NCBI RefSeq assembly: GCF_001883705.2
Contig: NZ_MDEQ02000005.1
Coordinates: 62,001 to 126,000 of the forward strand
Length of the DNA: 64,000 nucleotides
Direction: 5' to 3'
DNA from: Burkholderia catarinensis
GTDB lineage: Bacteria; Pseudomonadota; Gammaproteobacteria; Burkholderiales; Burkholderiaceae
Position numbers and translations under genes: made by a program. Shown in pieces: positions 24,529 through 33,926 of the stretch (position 1 is the first letter of the stretch; every line of letters starts with the position of its first letter). The notes under the pieces are model-generated. The model was not told the DNA's origin. It searched no databases and saw only the letters and a list, made by a program, of their open reading frames with translations.

Positions 24529-24852
24529 GGAAGCCCCGTTAGCTTTTTAGCGTAATCATTCCAACAAGCATCTATCGTGCCATTACGATCGATATCGACG
24601 ACGACTCCGCAAGCCCGCCGGATCGCGTCTGCCGACGGCCGTCCGGCGGCGATGCACGGCGTCCAGGCTCAAGCTCCCAGGTGCGATCAGGCCTCGTATG
24701 CGGGTAACGCGGGCGTAACACGGCCTCCGCGTTACGTAGCATCGAGCGGCGAAATACGCAGTGCTGCCCCGTGTTGCCATTTGAAAGCATGCAACGACGC
24801 CGTCGCCAGCCCCCATAATTCACGGTGCCCCGACCTTCGGACAGTACAAACG
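24529..24852. other. Intergenic region between divergent lipoprotein and cupin genes
   Basis: A 324-base spacer between divergent genes. It holds a 9-bp inverted repeat, GTAACGCGG at 24704-24712 and CCGCGTTAC at 24727-24735, that could be an operator for the cupin gene or a weak hairpin. No small gene with a ribosome site was seen. Confidence 0.5.
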
Positions 24853-25317
24853 ATGAGCACCCCGCGCGAAATCCTGAAAGCCGCCGACATCACGGCAATG
24901 GAACCGGACCATTCCGTCCATCCGTTGAACGAGAATGCCGTGCGCCTGAAGCGGTCGCTTGGCGACGCAACAGGACTGACGCAATTCGGCTTTCATCTGA
25001 TGACCTTGATGCCCGGACACGAATCAACCGAATACCACCGGCATCTCTACGGGGAAGAATGCGTCTACGTCCTGTCGGGAACCGGCGAGGCAACCATCGA
25101 CGGTCACACCTGTCCGATCGGCCCGGGCGACTTCATGGGATTCCCGCGCGGCGGCACCGCACACACGATGATGAATACAGGAAACCAGCCCCTCGTCTAT
25201 ATCGTGGCCGGCGATCGCCCGGAGCATGACGTGTGCGACTATCCGAAGCTCGGCAAGCGGCTGTACAAGGCGGGCGCCAACAAGGTCTTCGTGGATCTCG
25301 ATACCGCCACTGCGTGA
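24853..25317 (+). CDS. Cupin domain protein
   Basis: A 154-residue single-domain cupin. Metal-binding motif 1 reads HESTEYHRHLYGEECVYVLSG near residue 57 (two His and a Glu) and motif 2 PGDFMGFPRGGTAHTMMN near 96. Such proteins bind a metal ion and may be sugar isomerases, dioxygenases or sensors; nothing in the sequence picks one. Monocistronic, convergent with the CusF-like gene. Confidence 0.85.
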   Translation: MSTPREILKAADITAMEPDHSVHPLNENAVRLKRSLGDATGLTQFGFHLMTLMPGHESTEYHRHLYGEECVYVLSGTGEATIDGHTCPIGPGDFMGFPRGGTAHTMMNTGNQPLVYIVAGDRPEHDVCDYPKLGKRLYKAGANKVFVDLDTATA

Positions 25318-25383
25318 CGCGGCATTGCGCGGCGAAAAATCAGCCACGGCCGCACACCGCCTGGCCCGCACCGCCTCGCGCCA

Positions 25384-25731
25384 TCAAGGCCGCTTCACGA
25401 GTTTCACGATCGTAAGCGTGCCGTTGACGCTTTCCACCCGCACCCGGACCTTGTCGCCCACATGAAGCGGCTGAATCATGGCCGCGTCGGCGACCTTGAA
25501 CGCCATCGTCATCGGCGGCATCCCGATATTGTCGAGCGCGCCGTGCTTCAACGTCACCAATCCGCGTCCGGCATCGATTTCCCTGACCTCGGCGTCGGTC
25601 AGCATCGAATCCGGCGCCGACATCTTCGTGCCACCCATGTTCATGTCGGACATGTCGCCGCCCGCGACCGCCGGCGTCGCGACGACGACCATCGCACACA
25701 ACGCGGCAACAGCATGAAAGCAGGTCTTCAT
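25384..25731 (-). CDS. CusF-like periplasmic copper-binding protein
   Basis: A 115-residue exported protein: signal peptide ending near ATPAVAG, a Met/His-rich mature start (DMSDMNMGGTKM), then VTLKHGALDNIGMPPMTMAFKVAD, the CusF OB-fold pattern with His and Met ligands. CusF-type proteins bind Cu(I) or Ag(I) in the periplasm and pass it to efflux pumps or enzymes. It is followed upstream by the DUF2182 and DUF1326 genes on the same strand, 78 bases away, suggesting a shared metal-related role. Confidence 0.85.
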   Translation of the reverse strand: MKTCFHAVAALCAMVVVATPAVAGGDMSDMNMGGTKMSAPDSMLTDAEVREIDAGRGLVTLKHGALDNIGMPPMTMAFKVADAAMIQPLHVGDKVRVRVESVNGTLTIVKLVKRP

Positions 25732-25809
25732 CGAGAGCCTCCCGTCGGGCCGGACACGTTTCCCCGGCGGACAGGCGCCGCGCATCGCGCACGACCGCAC
25801 GACCGCCCG

Positions 25810-26601
25810 TCACACGATCAATGTCACCCCGGCCCACGCAATCAGTACGACGCCCAGCGCGCGCCCGATCCGTTCGCCGCCGGGCAGGATCTTTTCCGCG
25901 AACACGAAGAGCGACAGCGCGGCAATCCACACGACGTTCATCACGCCGCCGACGAACAGCAGCGCCATCAGCAACCAGCAGCAGCCCACGCAATACAGGC
26001 CGTGCCGCGCGCCGAGCAGGAAACTGCCGGCGACGCCCGGACGCCAGTGCGCGACCAGGAACCCGGCCGGCGCACGGCATTGCCGAAGGCATGCGCGTTT
26101 CAGCGGCGAGAATTGATAGAGCCCGGCCAGCGCCAGCACGATCGCGGAAAGGACGGCGCTCTTCGACCACAGCATCATCGCGGAGATCAGCCCGGCCGGC
26201 TGCAGCAGCGCCTGAAGCAACGCCGCGCCGATCGAGAACACGAGCCATGCGACCAGATAACCGGCCAGCAGCGCCGCCGACATGAACGCCGAACCCGAAC
26301 CGTCCGCGCCGCGCTGCCGCAGCACGCGCCGGTACAGCATCACGAGCGGCGCCGCGCTGGGCGTCATCATCGCGATCATCATCACCCACCACATCACGAT
26401 CACGGTCGGCAGCGACGGATCCATGCTGCCCATGTCGCCCGCTAGGCGATGCGGAAAGAGCGCGACTGTCGTCATCTCCAGCGCCGACATGCCGGTTCCC
26501 GCGCCCGTCCACAGATAGAACCAGCACACGCCGACGAGCACGGCCATGCCGAGCAGCGTGATGACGCGCTCGCTCCAGAGCCGGTTGCCGAGGGGAATCA
26601 T
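25810..26601 (-). CDS. DUF2182 integral membrane protein
   Basis: A 263-residue membrane protein with about seven hydrophobic segments and the DUF2182 hallmarks MWWVMMIAMMTPSA near residue 70 and a cysteine-containing ARHGLYCVGCCW near 197, which suggests metal binding. The family is described as predicted metal-binding membrane proteins without proven function. Its start overlaps the stop of the DUF1326 gene by four bases (ATGA at 26598-26601), so the two are translationally coupled. Confidence 0.87.
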   Translation of the reverse strand: MIPLGNRLWSERVITLLGMAVLVGVCWFYLWTGAGTGMSALEMTTVALFPHRLAGDMGSMDPSLPTVIVMWWVMMIAMMTPSAAPLVMLYRRVLRQRGADGSGSAFMSAALLAGYLVAWLVFSIGAALLQALLQPAGLISAMMLWSKSAVLSAIVLALAGLYQFSPLKRACLRQCRAPAGFLVAHWRPGVAGSFLLGARHGLYCVGCCWLLMALLFVGGVMNVVWIAALSLFVFAEKILPGGERIGRALGVVLIAWAGVTLIV

Positions 26602-27242
26602 GCCGCGGCGCGATGCCGGATCAGCCCGTGGTTGTTCAGATGCAGCCGCGCGAACTGCGCATAGGTGCCGTCGAGGGTCAGCGCGATATTGCCTTGCGAG
26701 TGCGCCCTGCCCGAGCCGATCTCGGCCAGTTCGTATTCGAAACCGTGCGGCAGGTCGATCCGCACGCGATGCTCGGCGCCCGTCACCGGGTTGCGGATGG
26801 GATCGCCCGCGACGTCGAACACGCCTTCGACGTGAATCCGGCCGCGCCGCGCATCAACATCGACGTCGAAATCGATCGTCGTGAAGATCGGATCGAACGC
26901 CTGCTCGAGCGTCGACGCGAATACCGAGAACATCGTTGCAAACGGATCGGTATCCTGACCGGTCATGATCTTCAGCACAGCGTCGCGCTGCTCCGGACTC
27001 GCGCGCTCGTCGACGATCGGCTGGCACTTGCCCCTGCCCTCGTGGATCGGCCCCGGCCACTGGAACACGACCGCGATCGTGACGCCGTCGAGCACCACGT
27101 CGCCGTAGTGGCCGCTGTCGATCGAAATCGCGCCCAACGCTTCGCAATTGCCGTTGGTCGGCAGCGCATTGAACTGGCAGGGACAACCGTATGAGCAATT
27201 GCAATTGATCAATTCGGTGCCCTGAATCTCCCACGGAGTCAT
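26598..27242 (-). CDS. DUF1326 family protein
   Basis: A 214-residue soluble protein with the DUF1326 signature CNCSYGCPCQFN near residue 14, a cluster of four cysteines suited to metal binding, and GVFDVAGDPIRNPVTGAEHRVRIDLP near 150. DUF1326 and DUF2182 genes occur together in many proteobacteria; the function is unknown. ATG 27242 follows GAGGTGAAGCC; the longer frame upstream lacks support. First gene of the coupled pair, upstream of the CusF-like gene. Confidence 0.86.
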   Translation of the reverse strand: MTPWEIQGTELINCNCSYGCPCQFNALPTNGNCEALGAISIDSGHYGDVVLDGVTIAVVFQWPGPIHEGRGKCQPIVDERASPEQRDAVLKIMTGQDTDPFATMFSVFASTLEQAFDPIFTTIDFDVDVDARRGRIHVEGVFDVAGDPIRNPVTGAEHRVRIDLPHGFEYELAEIGSGRAHSQGNIALTLDGTYAQFARLHLNNHGLIRHRAAA

Positions 27243-27421
27243 GGCTTCACCTCGCGCTCGGTCACATATGAACGCTTCGAATCTAGTGCACGCCACAGGG
27301 GAAATCAAAGCCGGAATGGCGCCCCGATTCGACACCTGAAAACCGTGCGTTCCGGCCTCGCGCAAGACGTCTCGAGACGCTCGCGCAACGCCGTTCCGGC
27401 GGCCGTCATCCCGCCCGGAGC

Positions 27422-27721
27422 TCACACGAACAGCGATGCGACGATCGCGCACCACACCGCACTCGCGCCGCACAGAAACACGCGTCGCGCGACGAACATC
27501 CGCGACTCGTCATCGGGTGTTTTCATCGGCGATGTGGCAAGAAACGGCACGCTGGCGAGGCTCGCGAAGCCCGACAGCGCGAGCACGATCACGACGTAGT
27601 CGCCGAACCGCCACGGCGGCGGCTCGTGCAAACCCCAGTAGACGAGAAACAGCATGCCGATCGAAAACATCGTCGCGGCGGCCGAACTGAGCGCGACCAC
27701 CGATCCCGTCGGAAATTGCAT
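27422..27721 (-). CDS. Small membrane protein
   Basis: A 99-residue protein with three hydrophobic segments (about 6-28, 40-62 and 77-97) and a short hydrophilic loop with TSPMKTPDDESRMF. AGGGAGG precedes the ATG. No family recognised. It lies 179 bases upstream of the DUF1326 gene on the same strand, and may or may not share its transcript. Confidence 0.65.
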   Translation of the reverse strand: MQFPTGSVVALSSAAATMFSIGMLFLVYWGLHEPPPWRFGDYVVIVLALSGFASLASVPFLATSPMKTPDDESRMFVARRVFLCGASAVWCAIVASLFV

Positions 27722-28020
27722 GGGAGCCTCCCTTCGCGCGGCTTGCGCGACGCCGGATCATTATCCGGGCACGGAAGGAAATAACACAACGACAGCCGGC
27801 GGCCGCCATCCCGTCGCACGCGCCGCGCTCAGCCGCTCGTCTCGCTCAGGATCGCCATGAGCGTCTCGGCCGGCAGCAGGCTCGCGCGCTCGTTCCAGGC
27901 TCGAATGGATCCGGAACGGCCTCGCCGCCGATCATCAAATACGCGTTGTCACGGATTGACAGGGACGATTCGATCGAGCGCCATGTCGCGGCACGTTTCG
28001 TCGAACACGCGCCCCGACCG
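27722..28020. other. Spacer with possible decayed coding remnant
   Basis: No intact gene seen. On the minus strand, 27829-27900 reads RAWNERASLLPAETLMAILSETSG then stop, and a shifted frame just upstream reads DNAYLMIGGEAVPDPF, which together look like a short frameshifted protein remnant of unknown family. Confidence 0.3.
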
Positions 28021-28269
28021 CTAACCCGGCTTCTTCGCGGCCTGCGCGACGGAAATCCAGCCCACCACCGCCGCGGCGACCCAGCAACAGGTAATCAGCA
28101 GGTCGAGATCCATCCAGCCTTCGAAATTCGTACTGTTTTCGAAACTGCAGCGCTGATGGCCCCTGACCCACAGGCAGCCACTGATGAACTGCTGAATGTG
28201 CATATAAACGTTGAAGGCGGCAAAGGCGGAGGTAATGACGGCGACCCGCAGGCGTATGCTAGTTTTCAT
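28021..28269 (-). CDS. Small two-segment membrane protein
   Basis: An 82-residue protein with a hydrophobic N-terminal segment (AVITSAFAAFNVYMHI) and a second near the C-terminus (LLITCCWVAAAVVGWISVA), separated by a polar loop with two cysteines. No clear ribosome site precedes the ATG, so expression is uncertain. No family recognised. Confidence 0.45.
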   Translation of the reverse strand: MKTSIRLRVAVITSAFAAFNVYMHIQQFISGCLWVRGHQRCSFENSTNFEGWMDLDLLITCCWVAAAVVGWISVAQAAKKPG

Positions 28270-28404
28270 TTGCGCTGAAGGCGTGGGATGAACTGCTGAT
28301 GATCTTAAGCTAACGGCGACGGGTGACGCAATCGATCCGGTGTCGTCCCGATTGACCGACGGGCGCGGGCGATACGCGATATCGCGAAAACACGGAGAAC
28401 ATCC

Positions 28405-28809
28405 ATGACGAAGCAGGACACGATCGCGCTCGTTGTCGACCCGGGAAGCGGCGAACGGATTCGCGACATCGCCGCAAGCGTACGGCATACGTGGGTCGTG
28501 ACGAGCGACATCAACGATACCGTGGTCAAGCTGATCTGGAATGCGTCTCCAGCGCTCCCCGGGCAAGCCGCCGAAGGTGGGGTTACCACGTTCCTGCGAT
28601 ATGGCGGCGATCGCGAAAGCTGGTGCGCCGGAATACTCGATGTGGTGGACGAGCACCACAACCAGTATTCCGGCGATGGTTATGCGATTCTGGACGTCTA
28701 CGGCACGCCGCTTTCGGAGCGCCTTCAGCAAGCCTTGTCCGCACTCGGATTTTCAAGCGTGACGTCAACAGCAGAAGGTTTTCGCGCCATCAAGCACGAG
28801 ACGACATGA
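28405..28809 (+). CDS. Conserved hypothetical protein
   Basis: A 134-residue soluble protein (TIALVVDPGSGERIRDIAASVRHTWVVTSDINDT, then TTFLRYGGDRESWCAGILDVVDEHHNQYSGDGYAILDVYG). CGGAG lies at good spacing before the ATG. I recognise no named family; similar short proteins occur in Burkholderia accessory regions, and the RESW/VDEHHN segments look structured. Single gene, convergent with the gamma-carbonic anhydrase operon. Confidence 0.6.
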   Translation: MTKQDTIALVVDPGSGERIRDIAASVRHTWVVTSDINDTVVKLIWNASPALPGQAAEGGVTTFLRYGGDRESWCAGILDVVDEHHNQYSGDGYAILDVYGTPLSERLQQALSALGFSSVTSTAEGFRAIKHETT

Positions 28810-28883
28810 TTGACGGGGGCCCGCACGTGCGATGAAACCCTGCCTGCCGGCTTCTCGATGTGCGTCCTCCGCCCGTACCCCGC

Positions 28884-29411
28884 TTACCCGTCGATCCGCC
28901 GGATCGTCCTCAAACAATCCGCCGCCAACTGCTGATAAATCCGCGTGCCGTTCGCCTTCGCGTCGATCTCCGCGTCGCTCAGCCGCCGCACGACGCGCCC
29001 CGGCATGCCCGCGAGCAGCACGCCGCGCGGCACGTCGTAGCCGGCTTTCACGAACGCGCACGCGGCGACGATCGTCGTCGCACCGATCGTCGCGCCGTCC
29101 ATCACGACCGCATTCATCCCGATCATCGTGTCCGGTTCGAGCGTCGCGCCATGCACGATCGCGCCATGGCCGATGTGGCTGTTGACGCCGAGCCGGCACG
29201 TCTCGCCGACACCGACATGCAGCACGCAGCCGTCCTGTACGTTGCTGCCGTCTGCGACGACGATCACGCCGAAGTCGCCGCGCAGGCTCGCATGCGGGCC
29301 GATGTAGCAGCGCGCGCCGATCGTCACGTCGCCGATCACGACCGCGCTCGGGTCGACGTACGCCGACGGATCGACGCGCGGCCGCATTCCGTTGAATTCG
29401 AACAGCGGCAT
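28884..29411 (-). CDS. Gamma-carbonic anhydrase-like hexapeptide protein
   Basis: A 175-residue left-handed beta-helix protein built of hexapeptide repeats, with VGVGETCRLGVNSHIGHGAIVHG near residue 65, where the histidines that bind zinc in gamma-carbonic anhydrases are present. Close to the PaaY/CaiE-type subgroup, which accompanies CoA-linked catabolism. It starts three bases after the etfA stop and so belongs to the hydrolase-SDR-etfBA operon. Whether it is an active anhydrase or a CoA thioesterase, as reported for PaaY, cannot be told. Confidence 0.85.
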   Translation of the reverse strand: MPLFEFNGMRPRVDPSAYVDPSAVVIGDVTIGARCYIGPHASLRGDFGVIVVADGSNVQDGCVLHVGVGETCRLGVNSHIGHGAIVHGATLEPDTMIGMNAVVMDGATIGATTIVAACAFVKAGYDVPRGVLLAGMPGRVVRRLSDAEIDAKANGTRIYQQLAADCLRTIRRIDG

Positions 29412-29414
29412 CGG

Positions 29415-30359
29415 TCAGAGCGCCGCGGCCGCTTCCGGCACGAGCGTGAACAGGTCACCGACGACGCCGTAATCGGCCACGCTGAAGATCGGCGCCTCCG
29501 GATCCTTGTTGATCGCGACGATCACCTTCGAATCCTTCATGCCGGCCAGATGCTGGATCGCCCCTGAAATGCCGACCGCGATATACAACTGCGGCGCGAC
29601 GATCTTGCCGGTCTGGCCGACCTGGTAATCGTTCGGTACGTAGCCTGCGTCGACTGCCGCGCGCGAGGCGCCCAGCGCCGCGTTCAGCTTGTCGGCCAGC
29701 GGCTCCAGCACCTTCGTGTAGTTTTCGCCGCTGCCGAGACCCCGGCCGCCCGACACGACGATGCTCGCGCTGGTGAGTTCCGGGCGGTCCAGCTTCGTCA
29801 CCTCGCGGCTCACGAAGTGCGACACGCCGGCATCGGCTGCCGCATCGATCTTCTCGACCGTCGCGTTGCCGCCTTCGGCTGCTGCCGGATCGAAACCCGT
29901 CGCGCGCACCGTGATCACCTTGACCGGATCGCCCGACTGCACCGTCGCGATCGCGTTGCCCGCATAGATCGGGCGTTCGAACGTGTCGGCCGAAACAACG
30001 GCCGTGATCTCGGAGATCTGCGCGACGTCCAGCTTCGCGGCGATGCGCGGCGCGATGTTCTTGCCGTAGGCCGTGGCCGGCGCGAGGATGTGCGAGTAGT
30101 CGTTCGCGATGTTCATCACCGTCGCTTCGACGTTCTCCGCCAGGCCGTCGGCCAACTGCGGCGCGTCGGCCAGCAGCACCTTCGACACACCGGCGACCCT
30201 CTCTGCCGCAGCGGCCGCCGCTTGCGCGTGGTGTCCCGCGACCAGCACGTGAACGTCGCCGCCGCCTGCCGCGGTGAGCGCTTGCGCGGCAGCCACGGCA
30301 TTCAGCGTCGCGGCCTTGATCGACGCGTTGTCGTGTTCCGCGATTACCAGAATCGTCAT
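29415..30359 (-). CDS. etfA: Electron transfer flavoprotein alpha subunit
   Basis: A 314-residue ETF alpha subunit. N-terminal domain [23 protein letters not shown], then the C-terminal FAD-binding signature: [14 protein letters not shown] near residue 205, [20 protein letters not shown] near 257 and [20 protein letters not shown] near 283. With EtfB it carries electrons from acyl-CoA dehydrogenases to the quinone pool. It follows etfB by 16 bases. The operon position suggests it serves the acyl-CoA dehydrogenases of the steroid operon to the right. Confidence 0.95.
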   Translation of the reverse strand: MTILVIAEHDNASIKAATLNAVAAAQALTAAGGGDVHVLVAGHHAQAAAAAAERVAGVSKVLLADAPQLADGLAENVEATVMNIANDYSHILAPATAYGKNIAPRIAAKLDVAQISEITAVVSADTFERPIYAGNAIATVQSGDPVKVITVRATGFDPAAAEGGNATVEKIDAAADAGVSHFVSREVTKLDRPELTSASIVVSGGRGLGSGENYTKVLEPLADKLNAALGASRAAVDAGYVPNDYQVGQTGKIVAPQLYIAVGISGAIQHLAGMKDSKVIVAINKDPEAPIFSVADYGVVGDLFTLVPEAAAAL

Positions 30360-30375
30360 TTCCTTGCGCTCCCTG

Positions 30376-31125
30376 TTACAGCACCTTGGCTTCGGTCTTG
30401 AGCTTCTCGACCAGCGTCTTCACGTCCGGCACCTTCACGCCGGCCGCGCGCTTCGGCGGCTCGACCACCTTCAGCGTCTTCAGGCGCGGCGCGACATTCA
30501 CGCCCAGGTCTTCCGGCTTCACGATTTCCAGCGGCTTCTTCTTCGCCTTCATGATGTTCGGCAGCGTCACGTAGCGCGGCTCGTTCAGGCGCAGGTCGGT
30601 CGTGATTACCGCCGGCAGCGTCAGCGACAGCGTTTCCGCACCGCCGTCGACTTCACGCGCGACCGTAGCCTTGCCGCCGGACACCGTCACCTTCGACGCG
30701 AACGTCGCCTGCGGGAGACCTGCCAGCGCAGCCAGCATCTGCCCGGTCTGGTTCGAATCGTCGTCGATCGCCTGCTTGCCAAGGATCACGAGCTGCGGCT
30801 GTTCCCGGTCGACTAGCGCCTTCAGCACCTTCGCGACACCCAGCGGCTCGACGCCGTCGTTCGATTCGACGAGGATCGCACGGTCCGCGCCGATCGCCAG
30901 CGCCGTGCGCAGCGTCTCCTGCGCTTGCGCGACGCCGACCGACACGGCCACCACCTCGGTCGCGACGCCGGCCTCCTTCAACCGCACGGCCTCTTCCATC
31001 GCGATTTCGTCGAACGGGTTCATCGACATCTTCACGTTCGCGATGTCGACGCCCGTCCGGTCGGATTTCACGCCGACCTTCACGTTCGCGTCGACCACGC
31101 GTTTCACTGCCACGAGCACTTTCAA
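30376..31125 (-). CDS. etfB: Electron transfer flavoprotein beta subunit
   Basis: A 249-residue ETF beta subunit: [34 protein letters not shown] near residue 34 and [34 protein letters not shown] near 112, the ETF-beta signature that binds AMP. Partner of EtfA. It lies 38 bases after an SDR gene in the same operon. General fatty-acid use could also rely on this pair, so a steroid-only role is inference. Confidence 0.95.
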   Translation of the reverse strand: MKVLVAVKRVVDANVKVGVKSDRTGVDIANVKMSMNPFDEIAMEEAVRLKEAGVATEVVAVSVGVAQAQETLRTALAIGADRAILVESNDGVEPLGVAKVLKALVDREQPQLVILGKQAIDDDSNQTGQMLAALAGLPQATFASKVTVSGGKATVAREVDGGAETLSLTLPAVITTDLRLNEPRYVTLPNIMKAKKKPLEIVKPEDLGVNVAPRLKTLKVVEPPKRAAGVKVPDVKTLVEKLKTEAKVL

Positions 31126-31163
31126 CTGCCTGTCTCCTGTTTCGTTGCGCGCGCCACGCCGCG

Positions 31164-31952
31164 TCAGCGCGCGGTAAACCCGCCGTCGATCACGAGCTCC
31201 GCGCCCGTCACGTAACGGCCTGCCGGCGACACGAGATACAGGATGCCGGCCGCGATGTCGCGCGGGCTGCCGATCTTCGCCATCGGCACGTTCGTCTGCA
31301 GGTACTCAAATACACGATCGGGGTCCTGCCCCATCTGGCGGAACGCCTCCTCGAGCATCGGCGTGCGGATATAGCCGGGATGCACCGAATTCGCACGGAT
31401 GTTCTTCGCCGCGTACAGCATCGCGTCGACCTTCGCCATCATCCGCACCGCGGCCTTCGACGCGTGATACGCGGGCACGTCGGGGCCGCCGACGATCCCG
31501 TACATCGACGACAGGTTCACGATCGAGCCGCCGCCGGCCGCGTCGATATGCGGAATCGCCGCGCGCGTGCACAGGAACACGCCGTTGACGTTCACGTCCT
31601 GCACGCGCTGCCATTGCGCGAGCGTGAGCTCGTGGGTCGGCACGTTGTGGCCTTCGATGCCCGCGTTGTTCACGAGCACGTCGAGGCGCCCGAAGCGCGC
31701 GACGATCTCGCCGAACACGCGCGCCACATCGGCCTCGTGCGTCACGTCGAGCGACCAGAACGCGGCCTGGCCGCCCTGTGCGCGGATTTCCTCGACCAGC
31801 GCTTCCGCCGGCTGCGACAGCACGTCGAGAATCGCGACGCTCGCGCCGGCGGCGGCCAGCGTGCGCGCCGTCTCCGCGCCGATGCCGCGCGCGCCGCCGG
31901 TGATCGCGGCCACCTTGCCGCGCAGGTCGAACAGGTCTTCGATGAGTTTCAT
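31164..31952 (-). CDS. SDR family oxidoreductase
   Basis: A 262-residue SDR with [15 protein letters not shown] near residue 18, NNAGIEGHN near 95, Ser in NLSSMYGI near 147 and YHASK near 160. C-terminus [16 protein letters not shown] 31952 has a CGGAGACACC site. It lies between the meta-cleavage hydrolase and etfB in one operon; a hydroxysteroid dehydrogenase or a hydroxyacyl-CoA dehydrogenase are both possible. Substrate unproven. Confidence 0.85.
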   Translation of the reverse strand: MKLIEDLFDLRGKVAAITGGARGIGAETARTLAAAGASVAILDVLSQPAEALVEEIRAQGGQAAFWSLDVTHEADVARVFGEIVARFGRLDVLVNNAGIEGHNVPTHELTLAQWQRVQDVNVNGVFLCTRAAIPHIDAAGGGSIVNLSSMYGIVGGPDVPAYHASKAAVRMMAKVDAMLYAAKNIRANSVHPGYIRTPMLEEAFRQMGQDPDRVFEYLQTNVPMAKIGSPRDIAAGILYLVSPAGRYVTGAELVIDGGFTAR

Positions 31953-32014
31953 GGTGTCTCCGTGTAGTCGGACGGGCCGCCCATGCCGGGGCCGGCCTTC
32001 AAGGGCATCCGGCG

Positions 32015-32851
32015 TTATCGCGTATTGCGCGCCGCAAGAAAATCGAGGCATTCCCGATTGAAATAACCCGCGTGTTCCACCATCACCCAGTGGCCGCACC
32101 GGTTCATCAGCACGAAGCGCGCGTCGCGGCAGCGTTCGAGGAATTTCAGCGCTCCGCCGACCGGATTGAAGCGATCATCCGTGCCCCAGAAGCCGAGCAC
32201 CGGGCTGCGCAGGTCGCCGAGCGCATCGGTCAGGTTCGGCACGCTCATCGTCGACAGTACTTCGGTCGGCTGTTCGACGCAGACCTTCATCCGCTCGGCG
32301 ACGAGCGCGTCGGTCACGATCGCCGGGTCGTGCACGAGCAGCGTCAGCAGTTCGCGCATCGTGTCGTCATTCATCTGGCGATTGGTGAACAGCTTCACCA
32401 TCCGCTGGATCCCTTCCATCCGGAAATAGGTGTCGCGATCCTCGACGCCGCCCGGCGCCATCATGATCAGCCCGTCGACTTCGTCCGGGTAATCGAGCGC
32501 GTACTTGAGCGCAATCGCGCCGCCGAGCGAGTTGCCGAGCAGCACGGCCGGCCCGATCCCGAGCGCCGCCAGTTGCGCATGCAGCGCGCCGACGAAGAAA
32601 TCGAGCGTATAGGCGACGTCGGACGGCTTCGACGACTGCCCGTAGCCGGGCAGGTCGACGACGATCGCGCGATAGCCTGCCGCCGCGAACGCCGGGTAGT
32701 TGTGCTTGAAGTTGCTGAAACCGCTGGCGCCCGGGCCGCTGCCATGAATGAACACCACGGGCCGGCCCTCGCCCGCTTCGAAATGGTGCAGGCGCAGGCC
32801 GCCCGGACCGTCGGTGAAGATGCCGGCCGGCGGCGTCGTGGGGATCGTCAT
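32015..32851 (-). CDS. tesD: Meta-cleavage product hydrolase (TesD/HsaD-like)
   Basis: A 278-residue alpha/beta hydrolase of the C-C bond hydrolase group (BphD, MhpC, HsaD/TesD). Oxyanion segment HGSGPGASGFSNFKHNYPAF near residue 36, nucleophile Ser in LGNSLGG near 105, acid Asp in GTDDRFNP near 225 and His in CGHWVMVEH near 255. In steroid degradation this enzyme splits the ring-opened product 4,9-DSHA into HIP/DOHNAA and 2-hydroxyhexa-2,4-dienoate. Companion genes tesE-F-G and the extradiol dioxygenase elsewhere in the window make this the best assignment. Confidence 0.85.
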   Translation of the reverse strand: MTIPTTPPAGIFTDGPGGLRLHHFEAGEGRPVVFIHGSGPGASGFSNFKHNYPAFAAAGYRAIVVDLPGYGQSSKPSDVAYTLDFFVGALHAQLAALGIGPAVLLGNSLGGAIALKYALDYPDEVDGLIMMAPGGVEDRDTYFRMEGIQRMVKLFTNRQMNDDTMRELLTLLVHDPAIVTDALVAERMKVCVEQPTEVLSTMSVPNLTDALGDLRSPVLGFWGTDDRFNPVGGALKFLERCRDARFVLMNRCGHWVMVEHAGYFNRECLDFLAARNTR

Positions 32852-32990
32852 CGCGGGTTGTCTCCTTCGTCGTTCGATGGATGCTTGGCCACGATGATTG
32901 CGCCGCGGGCGCCGGCCGGCATCATCCTTTCAGACTACGAAGCCGCGCGCGCTTGTTCCTATCATCGGCCCACCGAAACGGAGGCTGACG

Positions 32991-33770
32991 ATGAACGGAT
33001 TCGACTATAGCGGCAAGACGGTGCTCGTGACGGGCGGCACCAAGGGCATCGGGCGGCGCATCGCCGAACGGTTTCTCGCGGCGGGAGCGCGCGTGTTCGT
33101 CTGCGGACGCAGCGCGCCCGACACGCCGCCTTCGGCCGGCGGCCGCACGGCGGCGTTCATCGCGGCCGACCTGCGCGACATCGAACAGGTCGACGCGATG
33201 CTCGCGACGATTAGCGAGACGGCGGGCGGCCTCGACGTGCTCGTCAACAACGCGGGCGGCTCGCCGTTCGCGCTCGCGGCCGATGCGTCGCCGCGCTTCA
33301 CCGAATCGATCGTGCGGCTGAACCTGATCGCGCCGCTGCAGCTCGCGCAGCGCGTGAACGCGATCATGCAGCCGCAGCCGGAAGGCGGTGTGATGCTGTT
33401 CATCGCGAGCGTCAGCGCGTCGCGGCCATCGCCCGGCACGGCCGCGTACGGCGCCGCGAAAGCGGGCCTCGTCAACGCGGTCGCGTCGCTCGCGGTCGAG
33501 TGGGCGCCGCGCGTGCGCGTGTGCGCGATCAGCCCGAGCCTCGTGCAGACGGAAGCGGCCACCGAAGGCCACTACGGCGACGGCGACGCGCTCGATGCGA
33601 TCCGCGCGACGATTCCCGCCGGACGGCTCGCGACGCCCGACGACGTCGCCTCCGCGTGCCTGTTCCTCGCGTCGCCCGACGCGTCGTACACGTCGGGCGC
33701 GAACCTGCGGCTCGACGGCGGCGGCGAGCGGCCGGCGTTCCTGTCCGCGGCACAGGCGGAAGCGCGATAG
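32991..33770 (+). CDS. SDR family oxidoreductase
   Basis: A 259-residue SDR: TGGTKGIGRRIAERF near residue 12, NNAGGSPF near 86, Ser in IASVSASRPSP near 134 and YGAAK near 147. ATG 32991 follows GGAGGCTGACG. It is first in the plus-strand run leading to the DUF1302 gene and tesEFG, and is divergent from the hydrolase operon across 139 bases. Substrate unknown, a steroid intermediate is plausible. Confidence 0.84.
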   Translation: MNGFDYSGKTVLVTGGTKGIGRRIAERFLAAGARVFVCGRSAPDTPPSAGGRTAAFIAADLRDIEQVDAMLATISETAGGLDVLVNNAGGSPFALAADASPRFTESIVRLNLIAPLQLAQRVNAIMQPQPEGGVMLFIASVSASRPSPGTAAYGAAKAGLVNAVASLAVEWAPRVRVCAISPSLVQTEAATEGHYGDGDALDAIRATIPAGRLATPDDVASACLFLASPDASYTSGANLRLDGGGERPAFLSAAQAEAR

Positions 33771-33926
33771 CAGGTGCGACGCAAGCGGTACGCAGACGAA
33801 TCGTTTCCAGTCCTAGGGAAGTCATCTAGTTCATTTCGACGATTCCCTGCTACCGCGATCTCCCTACTCTGCCTCTCACGACAACACACACAGTCGACCG
33901 TCGTCGATACCCCAAGAGGAGACACC

